Source: Marchantia polymorpha subsp. ruderalis
Taxonomy: Eukaryota > Streptophyta > Marchantiopsida > Marchantiales > Marchantiaceae
Direction of reading: 5' to 3'
Assembly: GCA_037833965.1 (NCBI GenBank)
Contig: AP031354.1
Span: 12,440,001 to 12,504,000, forward strand
DNA: 64,000 nucleotides
Shown: in pieces, positions 1 to 11,254 of the stretch
Position numbering within the stretch: the stretch's first letter is position 1
Layout: every line of letters begins with the position of its first letter
Translations under genes and position numbers: made by a program
Notes under the pieces: generated by a model
The model's input: the letters and a program-made list of their open reading frames with translations, nothing else
What the model was told of the DNA's origin: nothing
Database searches by the model: none

Positions 1-115
1 TGATAAAAACCTAGAGATTATGAATAAAATATTTCTGTTATTGACATAGAAGAACAAGTGTTTTTTCTCTCCGTTGTGATGATTTACATTTTACTTGTGT
101 TGAAACCCTAATACA
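1..115 (+). mobile_element. Tail of a Ty1/copia 3' LTR (fossil)
   Basis: These bases equal 54178-54292, which is the end of the 3' LTR of the copia fossil at 51575-54292. The LTR ends in CA at 115. The rest of the element, if present, lies left of the window. Confidence 0.6.
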
Positions 116-544
116 ATGCTCCAAATCATACAAAAGTATATATTGTTATTAATCATTCAAATAAGATATAATTTTTGTGTGTTTTTTAGCATCTCTAGTA
201 TGCAGCATAAATCCTACATGATCACAATATAGCAGAATTTGCAGTATTTGATAGCAAAAATTGATTTTTGACTTATGCAATATGTATAGTTTTTTCCAAC
301 GAGCTCATTCTATACTCAGTTTTTATAGAAATAACGATCAGTTACATATGTTCATCATGCTACTATTTATATCAAGTACACATCATCTTGAAAATATAAG
401 ATTTAAAATCATGTTTTTCATCTATGTTATCAATAGTAAAAAAAAAAAACATTTCTAAGCTTCGCATGAAGCATGAAAATTATAATAATCATAACAATAT
501 AAATTTTAGATTTCCAAAAAGCATATTTAATTAAATGATAAATA
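116..544. other. AT-rich spacer, no gene seen
   Basis: AT-rich DNA between the copia LTR tail and the LTR element. A 65-codon open frame at 261-458 has low-complexity composition and no family resemblance, so I do not call it a gene. The same spacer recurs at 54293-54721. Confidence 0.6.
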
Positions 545-750
545 TGTAAACCCAATAACATAACAATACATTCAAGCCAAGTCGAGACACAATGTAGCGT
601 GATTCACCCCTCGCTGCACTTTACTTCTAAATCATGTCCAGACGACGATACGGAACGAACCCTAAGGTATTAATCCTCAATCCAGGCGACCGTCCTGGCT
701 ATAAATAGCTAGGCCCCGAAATTATTCCTTAATTGAAGTTAACCTCAACA
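545..750. repeat. LTR, left copy
   Basis: It is about 206 bp and begins tgtaaaccc. It shares long blocks with 4242-4496 (for example cattcaagccaagtc and gtgattcaccc) and holds a TATA-like motif near 700. It ends with aacctcaaca. Confidence 0.6.
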
Positions 751-780
751 ATCTTCGCCTTAACTCTAGTTAAGTAACTA

Positions 781-1075
781 TAAACTCTGAAACACACATC
801 ATTATTCTGTGGTAAGTTCTAGACAAAATCCTAACATAAGAGCCACTCTTTACAAAAGAACTAACGAGAACTAAATCGTAACCATAACATGATAGAATAT
901 GACATTAAGAGTTAACTAACAACGAGCATAGACAATACAAAATTCTTGTAAACTATATAATTACTCTGCAGGAAGTTTTAGAAAGAAACCTAATACAAAG
1001 ACTTCTTTACACAAGAGTTAACTAGAACTAAGACGTAGCCATCACAAGATAGAGTAAATATATAAAGAGATAATT
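781..1075. repeat. Two diverged ~130-150-bp tandem copies
   Basis: The stretch from about 781 to 930 resembles that from 949 to 1075. Shared blocks include taaact, a GGNAGTT motif, a ctctttaca-like block, then aactagaact and atagag in the same order. They sit inside the gene-less LTR element and have no coding potential. Confidence 0.5.
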
Positions 1076-1489
1076 GAAGATACTATGTTAGCAAAATCTA
1101 ACTCTACTCCTCATGTACAACCTACATAACAGAATAGTGTCAATTGAAACTTTCCAAAGAAATAACTTTGATCAACGCATCAGCCAGATTGAATTTATTG
1201 TTAATCTTCACTAGCTCAATCATTTTATCAAACACTATTTTCTGAATATTACATGATATCGTCGTACTATACTCTACTATACATAACCTAAAATCGTGGT
1301 CATCTTGATCATTAATTTCATAATGATCAAATTCTTACACACCCATAGTTGTGAGCGTAGATTTTCACTTGTAGTAAGGAGATCTTTAAAGCATCTCCTC
1401 CTCTTTCAATGAACTAGTCTCATTGAAAGACACATGCGCGATCTGGATTCATTAAAAGTCACACACCTACTGACAAGAACCTTACAATC

Positions 1490-2290
1490 TACTAGCTGTC
1501 ATCCGTGCCAATCTTTCACAGTCACGACTTACTATCACCAGTGACTGTCCCTCACTGTCGCCAGTGACTAACTGCGCCCATAACTAACTGTCACCCATGA
1601 CTGTTTCTCACTGTCGTCCACGACTAAATATCGCTCAAGACTAATCGTTATCGTCGCCCGCGATTGACTGCGCTCACGACTGGCCTCACGCTGCCCGAAA
1701 CTGATAGCACCCGCGACTAGCATATCACTTGTGACTAGACCTCACCGTCGCCCACGACTAACTGTGCCTGCGATGGTCGGCGTCACCCGCAACTAATTGT
1801 GCATGCGACTAATCCTTACCGTCGTCCGCTATTGATTGCGTCCACGACTTACCAAAACCGTCGTCCACGATTTAGTGCACCCGCGACTAACCACTACCGT
1901 CGTCCATGGTTGACTGCGCCCGCAACTAAGTGTCAGACACAACTAACTGCGCCTGCGATCTACCAAAACCATTGTTCACGATTGATTGCGCCCGCGATCT
2001 ATCAAAATTGTCGCTCATCGACTTACTGCGCCCGCGACTAACTATTACCATCGCTTGTGATTGACTACGCTCGCAACTTACCAAAACCGTCGCCCACGAC
2101 TAATCGTTACCCACGATTTACTGCGTTTACGTCTTACTACGTCCGTGACTCATCGTCTTCCGCGACTTACTAAGTCCATGCCTTACTAAGTTCACGCCTT
2201 ACTACGTCCATGCCATAGTGCGTCCATGTCTTACTGCGCTTGCTACTCATCATTGCTCACGACTTAATACGTCCACGCCTTACCGTCTCT
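1490..2290. repeat. Degenerate GC-rich minisatellite, unit about 39 bp
   Basis: A run of variants of gcgcccgcgact followed by acc/aaaaccgtcgcccacgat and then gactgc. Where it happens to be open, the translation (1799-2041) shows a 13-residue period centred on Ala-Pro-Ala, giving a unit near 39 bp. Units are degenerate in sequence and spacing. It lies inside the LTR element and recurs at 55667-56467. Confidence 0.7.
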
Positions 2291-2459
2291 CATAAAAATT
2301 CTAGATACAAAAGTAACTTCCGGGGCAATATTCTACGTTTGGGTCAGCTTTCAACTCTTGAAAATGTTTCATGTGCTTTAGTAGCGTCAAGAGCTATCCA
2401 ACAATACCCAATTTGCCTATATTATGATGAAGATTCTTGAGGATAGAATATTTACAAAC

Positions 2460-3330
2460 AAAATATTTCGTCACCGTTGTCCCCGACCGTCACCATTACA
2501 ATTGCCCGTGACCGCTGATTTGCCGTCAACTGTCACCGTCAGACATCACAGTCACTATCATTATCGATCATCCGTTGAGCGCGGTTGACATGCTGATCAC
2601 AATTTTGCTGCCTACCACGGTTGCCTTGCTTATCACGGTTATCTCACCGACCGCAGTTGGCCCGGCCGATTACGTTCGTCTTGCCTAACGTTATGCATCC
2701 GGTCGACTATGGTTAGCGTCTACTGCAGTTTGCCTGGACCATTGCGGTCGCCCCACCTACCGCGGTGTGCCTAGCCGACTGCGGTCCGTCTTGCCGACCG
2801 TGGTTGACGGGGGAGTTGCCGCCTCGTTGCCACCACTCGGCTCTCGGCTTGTGCTCATCCCTGTCGTTCCGGCGCATAGTCCGTCTGCAGCAAACCGCTC
2901 GAGCCTTCCGCTTGCTGGCCGCCGTTCGGAGAGGGGAGAAGGGAGCCTTGCTGCGCGACGGATGCTCGGCCGCTCACGTTGCCGCTCAAAGGATGATGAT
3001 GCTTGCACCTCACTGACCCTGCCGCGCAAGCGAAGGGCCTTCTACGTGGCGTCACCCTGCTACTCAAAGGGTGGGGTCCATCGCCACTCTATCCTTGCTG
3101 CTCGCTGTTGGCTCGCCCCGCTTCGACTACCCGCCGTCCAACCTGGGAGGAGATGGGGATGGGGGATCCGCCACACTGCCAAATTTTCCTGTTTGGTAAG
3201 ACCTGGTTGCTTTGCCGTTTAGGGGTTCGTCGCTCCAAGAATTCACATCTGCAACTTTTGACATTGTCACGAGGAAATGGAGTTTTGAATTCTTTCTCGT
3301 TTCTCAACCCGGCGCGCTCCTAGACGCTAG
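2460..3330. other. GC-rich block without a convincing gene
   Basis: The GC content is much higher than in the flanks. The first part repeats short motifs such as gcctaccgcggttgcc in degenerate form. Overlapping open frames on both strands reflect base composition; none resembles a known family. It is part of the interior of the LTR element and recurs at 56637-57507. Confidence 0.5.
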
Positions 3331-4241
3331 ATCCAACTGCCGCCGCCGTGTGCAGTTGAAGATCAGCAAAAGGGAAGTCAGTTCTTGATGTCCCCAAAGT
3401 TGAAGAAAGAAGTGCAACCGCTGCTAAAAAATTGGGAGCAGCGGAATGGCCCTATCGGTGGAACGTGTGTTGCTGCAAATTGAACTGTCAAAATGTCAAT
3501 GGGTTTGGGTTTTTGAGACTAGTGAATCATCAACCATGTCAAGGTTGTTCAGAATGTCTTCCGACTGGAGATCAAAAGTCTGCGCAGGGACCAAGGGGTT
3601 GGCTGAGGAGGCCGACTCGAGTGGCTGGGAACAATTAAGCATCTATTGTTCTAACAGGCATTTGATCCGAAGTAACTTTTTGCTGGCAGTCAAAGAAGAG
3701 TGTTGATGTACATGGTCCTGTTTGGCTTGTCAGCTGCGCAGATGGCCAAAGCAGATTATTCTCCCCAAGGTTAGAAGTTTTCCAAGTCGCAGATTGGAAC
3801 TTCCTTTGCTAAGTCCTATTGAATTGAATTGGTAGAAGTTGGCACTTTTTGCTGCAACAGCGGTACTAATAGGACTCTCTTGCTAGCATGCAGATACTGC
3901 ATCACTCCCACTTGAGGTTTTCAGCGACGCCAAGGATGGCTTCACGATGCTACGATCTCTCTGTATACCCTAGCGTACACTTTTGACACTTCTAGAGACA
4001 GCAAACGTGTTCTCACAGTCATGATTGTCTCGGCATTTAAATTGTACATCCTCAGTATTGTTTATGTTGAGGAGGTTAAATATCTTGTGCCAATGGATGT
4101 CGATGATGTCTTTCATAAGGTGCTCAATTCCTTTGAGCTACTAGCTTGAATCTTTTGAATTTAACAAATCTCCTTCATCATAAAATTGTTAAGAAAAAAA
4201 TCAAAGACTCTCTCGTCAAAATCACGTGCACTGAAACCAAT
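3331..4241. other. Interior of LTR element, no gene seen
   Basis: Ordinary-complexity DNA with short open frames up to 86 codons (3446-3706) that I cannot assign. No retroviral protein motif was seen. Confidence 0.5.
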
Positions 4242-4496
4242 TGTAAACCCCATAAACATAACGACACATTCAAGCCAAGTCAAGACACGATGTAATGTGA
4301 TTCACCCTCACGTCCACCGAGAACACGTTGCACTTTACGTCTAGGTCATGTCCAGAAAGACTCTATGTATAGAGCGAACCTCAAGGTATTTATCCCCAGT
4401 CCATGCGATTGATTAACTCCAATTAAGTAGTAACCTCTGACCTAGCTATGAATAGCTAGGTCAAAGGTTACTACTTAATTGGAGTTAATCTCAACA
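4242..4496. repeat. LTR, right copy
   Basis: It is about 255 bp and begins tgtaaacccc. It is longer than its partner mainly because it contains the large fold-back at 4411-4490. Confidence 0.6.
4411..4490. repeat. Large fold-back palindrome in the right LTR
   Basis: Arms 4411-4447 and 4454-4490 are 37 bp with a single mismatch around a 6-bp loop (atgaat). The partner LTR has only the short central palindrome (cctggctataaatagctagg) and lacks the outer left arm. The left arm therefore looks like a later inverted copy of the right arm. It recurs at 58588-58667. Confidence 0.9.
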
Positions 4497-4764
4497 AAAT
4501 AAATTCACATGAACACTTAAGGTGCAGTTTGTTTTCAACAAATCTACTCAAGTATAATTTCATCATGAGTTTTATGTTTCATGACACATTATTAGTCATC
4601 TTAAAAAATGACATTGGAAAATGCTCATGCCACATTTGTCATTAACAATTTTTGATGCCATATATAAGATTAGAAGCTCGAGTCTGCTCTTGTCCATTAT
4701 CAAAAAGTTGTTGTTTTTATTGTTGTTTGCTCTTGTACGTCGATGACAAGTTGTTGTTGATGAA

Positions 4765-5480
4765 ATGTTGTCAAAGAAGCGTGAAAAGTCATTATCTATT
4801 TCTCACAAACTTGAGTATGGGTTAAAGATCTTCACGCAAAAATTATCTTCTAATGTAGTTACATGGGTTTTGTGTGGCTTTTGCCAAGTATGGGGCCGTG
4901 AAAAAAAAGTTGGACAAAAGTGCAAGCCAGTTTGAACCACAAATACTTTAAAGTTCCTCATCGAACAGAGCGGTACTCATAGCATCTTGAAAGCCAACAC
5001 TTGATGAAGTGTAGTGAGTATCATGCTTTGTAGCTAGACTTCAATTAAACTTTCTTTGATACTACTACTTTCTTCTATCTATGCTCATTTTGTTGGCATC
5101 TAGTGATTTGTTGATATCAACGTAAACATCATCGACACAATATTGATTTGAAACTGAAGATATTTTTATTGATTGGGAGAGAGAGAATATGTCCTCATCA
5201 AGGGAAAATAGTGGATCAAATGTTGGAATCCGTCAAAATCCATGAAGCATGCATTACTTTTGAACTTCAATTTCCCAAATTGTGTTTGTTTGCTGGAGGC
5301 TTTCCTGTCTACATCTTATTACTAGGTGTGTGGAGTATGATTTTTCCGTGGTTAGCTGGGAGAAAGATGAATACAGATTGTGCTTAATGGATTTGTCACT
5401 CGAGTACATCGGCATTGTAAGTAACTCAAGTAAATTCCAACAGATTAAAATTATGGTCATATTTGTCATAAATAAAAGCT
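4765..5480 (+). pseudogene. Truncated hAT transposase, ZMYM1-like (TTF-type finger)
   Basis: Frames at 4765-4935 read a zinc-finger start with the pattern V-x-C-x-F-C-x-V-x-GRE (WVLCGFCQVWGRE). From about 4948, in another frame, come KYFKVPHRTERYS and HLESQH, the second half of this finger type. At about 5330-5400 the peptide EYDFSVVSWEKDEYR with LSLEYI matches the conserved block near the C terminus of plant and oomycete ZMYM1-like hAT transposases. Everything between (DDE core, dimerisation part) is missing, and several stops and frame changes are present. A transposase of this kind would act on its own terminal repeats; this copy cannot. The same block occurs in the second hAT at 32.0 kb. 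It recurs at 58942-59657. Confidence 0.6.
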
Positions 5481-6009
5481 GGCTGATGCCATGATAGATT
5501 GATCTATGACTAATTTGACAATTGCCAAATCAGCAGAGTCCTGCACATTGTTCATGAAATATCAAGTATTACTCCGGTTGACCATGTGAAGTAAAATCGA
5601 GGCCTTCTCTAGCAAAAGAATCATAAAACTGACAGAAGTATATCCATTATCTTTTCATGTGTGGTGGTAGCATATAATCTTTTTAGGTTTTTCTTAATTT
5701 TTGACTGAATTTTTGACTTTGCAAGTGGAAAGAGTACCACGAACAAAGCCAAAATTCATAATGTACCACCTCACATGAGTAGATGTTAAAGAGAATAATT
5801 TTTGAAATAAATATTCGATATAATGCTGATTAAATCCAACGAAATTAAACTAACAAAAGTACTGGAGCGTAAAGAACCTGATTTCCTCAAACTTGAGAAA
5901 ACTTATTCACCATCCTAAACCAACTATGGACAAATCTCTAGAATTGTCCATAGTTTTCAATAAAACTTAAACTCAAGGATAAATATAAACATAATATCAC
6001 CCATGGATA
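5481..6009. other. Spacer with a small hairpin
   Basis: No gene seen. A perfect inverted repeat lies at 5922-5955 (12-bp arms aactatggacaa and ttgtccatagtt, 10-bp loop). Confidence 0.5.
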
Positions 6010-6306
6010 CTACTGAAATGACTGAAAAGAGCTCAAGTAGTATCCAGACAGAAACTCTTTGTATGCCACATCGTTCCATGTAGAAAGGTTGACATAGAAG
6101 AGACATCTGTACGATAAAGGAGAGTAAGCCAGCCCGTCCCATATAGCATCTGACCGACGTGAGAAAAGGAATAGACTTTTCTGAACAATCCTCCGCATAC
6201 GAGGACAAGTTCTGTAGGCAAGGCTAAGCATGGAACTACGGTAGTCATCTTCAGCAAGAGTAGATGTAAGCCGCAAAATTACAAGGACGAGCCAGAAATA
6301 CAGCAA
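6010..6306 (-). pseudogene. Class III peroxidase first-exon remnant
   Basis: The minus strand opens with a hydrophobic signal-like start (MLYFWLVLVILRLTSTLAED). It continues with SMLSLAYRTCPRMRRIVQKS, matching the mature N terminus of secreted class III peroxidases: a short segment ending in Tyr, then Cys-Pro, then a Glu/Met-x-x-Ile-Val helix. After that the frame drifts and the distal-haem segment (R-x-x-FHDCFV) is not found, although a PLSYRCLFYVN stretch may be its decayed relic. Functional members are about 320 residues; this is 98. I infer a broken fragment. The alternative is a chance match limited to the TCP region. It recurs at 60187-60483. Confidence 0.42.
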
Positions 6307-8718
6307 AAAGGACGGGAAGACCCCATCATGAATCCCCTATCCGAGCACTTTAATAGGCACAGAAGATATTAGCCTGAAAAGACTGTGAAAGTGAAAGGCT
6401 GTGTAAATAGACATAGATATCCATGTAAACTTTATGTGAACCTTTTGGATGGTCTTTGCAGCATTGGATACAGTACACTGCTATGATCGAGATTCACTGC
6501 AAGGTGGATTGGGTTAGAGCAGAAAAGACAGGCTTTGGTGCGGTGCAGTAACTATTTCGTTTTTCCATCCTAGAGTTGTTTAATAAAAAGAGGTAATTTA
6601 TTAACGCCTAAGAAACCTTACTAAAAGAATGACATAACCCGCACGGGTGTGCTAAGTTCTTGATTCCCGATTCCTTCCTTCCAGACAATCCAGATCTCGT
6701 GGTATAATAGCGTTGCGATGCTCTTTGCACTGCTGCTGCACTTTCGGATAGATCTGCAACTGCAACTACAGTATCTGCAAGCCTCATTTAAGAACCTTCT
6801 ATCCGGAGAGCTTACGAAATATGTCATTTGATTGTCGATCCCACCTCGTGGCCCTTATTCAATCATCATGTAGCCCTTGTTTGGCTGAGTGTAGATCTCG
6901 ACGATTTTCCGACAACGTACACTTGAGCCACGGCGACGAGTTTTGTCATGAGCTTGTCCTGACGTGAGCACTCAGTTCATCAATAAGTCGCATCTTTTCA
7001 CACGAGCGAATCTCCACATGCGACTGGGCTACAGAGCTGTAAATATACATATCCTAGGTGTGAGGACATATTTGGCATGTCCTGAGGTTCCTTTTTCATT
7101 ATATTAATATTTCGGATGTAACTTCCTCACTTGAAGTTTACAGTTACGCGTTACCTATGTGAGTGCATCTGATCTATATATCTCATCGTCCTTTGTACTC
7201 GATGTATTGAAGTTTCAATAAATTGTTTTTTTTTCTTAACTAAGTATCATTATCTTTCTTTCTCAACTTTTCCAGAAAAGTACTGGAAAATTCAAACATC
7301 CCCTCGAAGTGCAGAATCAGATGCTGTAGGGTCGAATTTCCTAGAGGAATGTATTTCTTATTGGACAACTTGTCTGTCTCATTGCAGTTCCACTTCTCTT
7401 TCAACCAGAGATAGTGGGATAATCTACAAGCCCCATGTGGAAGAAACCTTTAAGCAATTGATGTGAGGAAGTAAAATGCATAATAGATTCATTCACATAT
7501 CATCTTCAAAATGAGAAATTTTTTACCGTGATGGATATATATGACAACAGTAATTCCGCCATCATTAGTAGTTCTATCATTTTTTGGGTAATTGCGAGTG
7601 ATTGATGTCACATAAAAAATATGATTTAAATAAAAAATAAACTAGAAATTAATATTATAAAAAAAATCACTTAATCAATTATATATGTACAATTGAAAAT
7701 CAAATAAATAAGGGCTAAAAACTTATTCAATTTAAATTCAATCTAATTTAATTTAAATTGGATTTGATCAACTTATAGTTGAACAAATAGACTACAATCT
7801 CTTTTAAAGATTGAGATTTGTAAAATAAGATGAAGAATGAAATAATTTTGATAAATTTATGTAAATTTCAGATGAACAGTGTTAAAAATATTTATTTGGT
7901 TCCCTGAATTTTCCTTATATTTATTCGTTCTTATTTCTAACAAATTTTTTTATATTTTTTGAAGTTTTTTTTTCAAAAAATTTAGTTTCGGAATAATTTT
8001 TGTAGCCAAATTCTTAAAAAAAATTCAGTGAGAGCATACAAAATTAGATGACATTTAGATTATTTATAATATTAACTGATTATTCAAAGATAGTTTTGAA
8101 CCTTCTGTAAACTACATTGTCATTTTTTGATGCAATTCAAAATTAATTTTATTAACGTATGTATGTGTGAAATTGAATACTTGTAAGGTTAAATTTTTTT
8201 GTCATTCAAATTTTTAAATTATTACACTGTGCAACATGCTTTTACTTTTAAAAAACTCTAAATTATGATTATATTTAATAAATGCTATATGTTTCTGATC
8301 TTTATATAAATCCATATGTGCACAAATACATAGCTTTCTAATATAAACTTTTGACATATCAAATATCCGGAGATGGCTTGCCGACTAGTTCGACTACTGC
8401 ACTAGCAGGAAGTCATGAGGCCTGGTGCTTACAAGATATCGGAGTCAGTAAGTCACATTGAACATGCAGCTCATGAAATTAATGCTGGACAGTACATGAA
8501 GTCACTGTTGCGGGGCACTCTGATACAACACAATTGTACATCTTAATGCTGAGAACGAAATCCAGAACAGTACTTCTCTTACGTGTAGACAAGCGCGAGA
8601 AACTCGAAAAAGTGGATGGGAAGACACCATCAATCACTGCATGGGAAAAACCAACAGGATAGGTAGGATGGGCTAGGGCCCAGTCACATCACAATCAGAA
8701 AGATCTACCTCTGCATTC
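6307..8718. other. Gene-poor spacer, strongly AT-rich from 7500 to 8380
   Basis: I recognise no gene. The 6621-6827 minus-strand ORF (68 codons) is unassigned. A polypyrimidine tract with ttccag at 7268-7275 forms an 8-bp-arm hairpin with 7283-7290. From about 7500 to 8380 the DNA is almost pure A+T with homopolymer runs. Confidence 0.5.
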
Positions 8719-9072
8719 TCAGATATACCTTCTGCCCTCAGGGATGGGAACATCGACGAGTCTGGAGTCAATCATCAAATAATAACGTGCCAGCATATGA
8801 CTAGAGGAAATCGTGTAGCTTTTGTCAGCCGTACCATCATTATTTTTCAAAGGAACTACTTTAATGAGCTCCTTGATGACAATGCCACGAATTGAGTGTG
8901 TCCCTGTCCGATGAACTTGGTAGGCACTTAGGACTGTACAGGTTAATTTCCCTCTACCTATGGCCTCGTACGACGTCTGTAAGTTGGAACGACCATACCT
9001 TATCCTCGATCGTTCCCGTGAGTCCTTGACACCGCATTGTTTGATCGTTTCTTCCTGTGACAAATCATGCAT
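8719..9072 (-). CDS. Unassigned ORF, 117 codons
   Basis: A single open frame begins MHDLSQEETIKQCG and ends PIPEGRRYI. It has a balanced composition, no signal peptide, membrane segment or motif I can name. It is unchanged in the second copy (62896-63249), but identity there is so high that this says nothing about selection. It could be an exon of a decayed gene or a chance frame. It has no neighbours of known function. Confidence 0.2.
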   Translation of the reverse strand: MHDLSQEETIKQCGVKDSRERSRIRYGRSNLQTSYEAIGRGKLTCTVLSAYQVHRTGTHSIRGIVIKELIKVVPLKNNDGTADKSYTISSSHMLARYYLMIDSRLVDVPIPEGRRYI

Positions 9073-9085
9073 GCACGGACCCTCG

Positions 9086-9116
9086 GCTAGCTCGACTGGA
9101 TTCCAGTCGAGCTAGC
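9086..9116. repeat. Perfect 15-bp-arm hairpin
   Basis: The arms gctagctcgactgga and tccagtcgagctagc are separated by one base. It lies just upstream of the minus-strand ORF at 8719-9072. It recurs at 63263-63293. Confidence 0.9.
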
Positions 9117-10376
9117 AGAATGTGAACATTCTGTATAGCCATCTGGTGTATGGTTGACTTGGCAGCCCAGATGTGCTGTTAGCTTGTGAGGTGGCTAGTG
9201 TCCTCGAGGAAATTTTTTCAATTCGACGTCACTCAAGTCCTGGATTATTGATAGAAGTGATACACGTGGACTCTTGCCTTCTCGAACTCCTTTAGAGAAA
9301 ATCCATAGTTCTAGAAGGCATTGTCATCCAATGCATGCACAGGTTTGGAGCACCAACTTGGCCTTGTACTGACTTACATCGGGGTCCGATGGAGGGGGAC
9401 TTGAGCTCGTCTTGACATGTCCATATTATTTGCTGGTTCCGCTCAGTTTGCCTCTCCAGACTTACGCCACCCATGAGTATTGGGATTTTGCCCAAGGATA
9501 TAGTTGGAAAGCAACCGCTCGTGAAATACTGTACTGAGGGGATTGGAGTGCTTGAAAATATAATATATAATAAATAGGTCGAATTTCACTAACAGCTATG
9601 TATGAAGGTTCGTAGAGATCGAAATCATGGAACTAATCACGGTAGAAACTTATTGGCCTCCAATTGAAATAGCATGAAACAGAAGTAATTGAGATCAGAA
9701 AGATACACCATGTTCAGGAATTCAAGACGTTTCATAATTATATCCAATCTGATCAATCTCATTCTGCTGCTGAAATTGGTACTCTCTTTGATATTCAATA
9801 TCCCTTGATCATTGTAATATCCTTCTTATACGCTGTTTGATTTCACAATCCCAGTCCAGGTTGAATACTGTTTCACACATATCTAAATCCAGCGTATTAC
9901 TTTACCCACATACAAATCGACTCTGAAGTCCAAGTTTTCACACCTAGCTGAGTACAGTCCGCTCAGTAATAGCTAGGAAGCACAATTTATCTTACAGCCA
10001 GGAGTAAGAGCTGCATACATATTGGAAATCTTCGAAGAACTGATTTCACATGTTTGAATCAGCGCACTAATCTCAGTGACTTCTGTTCCTGCTCCAACTG
10101 AAGGTGAAATACCACGTATTATTGAACCTAGATCATGTATGGGAAGTCATCTACTGTCAAATTTCTGCTCGTACTATAAGTAATCACTGCTCCACATGCA
10201 AGTTTTTGGTTTAACTTTTTATTTCTCCGGGAGTATGGCACCTTAAAGAAGAACTTCACCTTACAAATACTCTTTGCGATATTAACCTCATCTCCTGTTA
10301 TTTTTATATATCTGAATCCTTCTACTTGTCCAGTGCAGGTCAAAGAGATCTTCCAATGTAGGGTTTTCTCTTATCC
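9117..10376. other. Spacer, no gene recognised
   Basis: The minus-strand open frames at 9292-9495 and 10128-10343 are short and unassigned. The large repeat ends (for this window) at 9823 inside this spacer. Confidence 0.4.
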
Positions 10377-10392
10377 TCAGGTCCTTGAAAGA

Positions 10393-10640
10393 GGTTTCCT
10401 ACACAACGTGGCATAATTAACGAGCTTTGACTTAGAACAATATGGATCGCAACAGAGCTTTCCTACACAACGTGACACTTGACGAGCTTTGACGTTGAAC
10501 AATATGAATCGCAACAGGGGATAGGGCGTGATGCATTGAAGACATCTGCATTTTGGTATTCTTTGCTTCATCGCAACAGGGGATACGGAGTGATGCGTTA
10601 AAGACATCTGCATATCAGTATTCTTTGCTTCATCGTAACC
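10393..10640. repeat. Two adjacent tandem duplications (~63 bp x2, ~62 bp x2)
   Basis: The first pair (about 10393-10455 and 10457-10517) shares tttcctacacaacgtg, cgagctttgac and gcaacag. The second pair (10518-10579 and 10580-10640) shares gggata, gacatctgcat and attctttgcttcatcg. They lie inside a 166-codon minus-strand open frame (10377-10877) that I cannot assign. Part of that frame is repeat-derived. Confidence 0.8.
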
Positions 10641-10879
10641 ACAAACGTCAGTATGGGGATCAAGATATCCTGAAAGTGGAGGATGACGTCTTTCTTCTCT
10701 TTTTATGGAGAATCTGACATGCGTATAATTTCTGTCACATGGTAGAGTCAAGATCTGTTGTAAAAATGGAATGTTGAAATCCGTCGGAGCTGGAAAAGTG
10801 AGTTGCAGATGGACTTGATGATGACCCTGATATTGGGTTTTAAAACCTTGATTGCTTATAAGTGCATTGAACCGCATGC

Positions 10880-11254
10880 ATGAGCCTGCTTGCTTCGTTG
10901 TTCAAACCATTCAGAGTTCAACCAATGCTAGTAGAGTTAGAGCTATCTAAGGATTCATGGACGATGTCAAATGGGCGGCAAAGAGAGAATTCTCTGGCAG
11001 TCACACCGAATTTGTCACAGTCAAAATGGCATAAATCTATATGGCAAAGATGCACCTTCAGCACAAGCGATCAACATATGAGGACATATGACATGTTAGT
11101 GCCAGCAGGTGAGAAAGCCGACCTCAGGATTGTATCAGCACTACGTGAGACGCGCATTTTTCTTAAGATGCAACTGCTGTGGACCAGCTGCAATCTTGTA
11201 ACCACTAGAACCCAAATTGGCTCTGGATCAGACGACTGCAATTCAGAGCTGTAG
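10880..11254 (+). CDS. Unassigned ORF, 124 codons
   Basis: An open frame begins MSLLASLFKPFRVQPMLVEL. No signal, membrane segment or named motif is seen. A gene finder would need splice evidence to support it. It may be a chance frame in a gene-poor stretch. Confidence 0.15.
   Translation: MSLLASLFKPFRVQPMLVELELSKDSWTMSNGRQRENSLAVTPNLSQSKWHKSIWQRCTFSTSDQHMRTYDMLVPAGEKADLRIVSALRETRIFLKMQLLWTSCNLVTTRTQIGSGSDDCNSEL

Larger units (their letters stand above)
545..4496. mobile_element. Old LTR retroelement with no recognisable genes (fossil)
   Basis: Two diverged direct repeats, 545-750 and 4242-4496, both begin TG and end CA. The first contains a TATA-like ctataaatag. The 5 bp before the first (540-544, aaata) equal the 5 bp after the second (4497-4501, aaata), as expected for a target-site duplication. 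The 3.5-kb interior has no gag or pol similarity that I can see; it holds diverged internal repeats, a minisatellite and a GC-rich block. No clear primer-binding site or polypurine tract was found. The family is therefore undetermined (large non-autonomous LTR type). The LTRs differ strongly, so the insertion is old, far older than the 54-kb-spaced duplication that carries it. Confidence 0.6.
1..9823. repeat. Large direct repeat, copy A
   Basis: This whole stretch recurs at 54178-64000 in the same orientation with a constant offset of 54,177 bp. Every ORF boundary I compared keeps that offset, so there is no net insertion or deletion. Reading the two copies side by side I noticed four substitutions (for example 8626 against 62803), about 99.96% identity. 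The left edge is the window edge, so the true start may lie further left. A duplication this similar is either very young, kept alike by conversion, or an assembly overlap. Confidence 0.97.

Noticed and set aside
1490-2290. Possible CRISPR-like array
   Set aside because: Units are degenerate, not separated by unique spacers, and the setting is a plant nuclear genome.
2757-3323. Overlapping ORFs up to 151 codons on both strands
   Set aside because: GC-rich block where stop codons are rare. The frames overlap on both strands, have biased composition and match no family.
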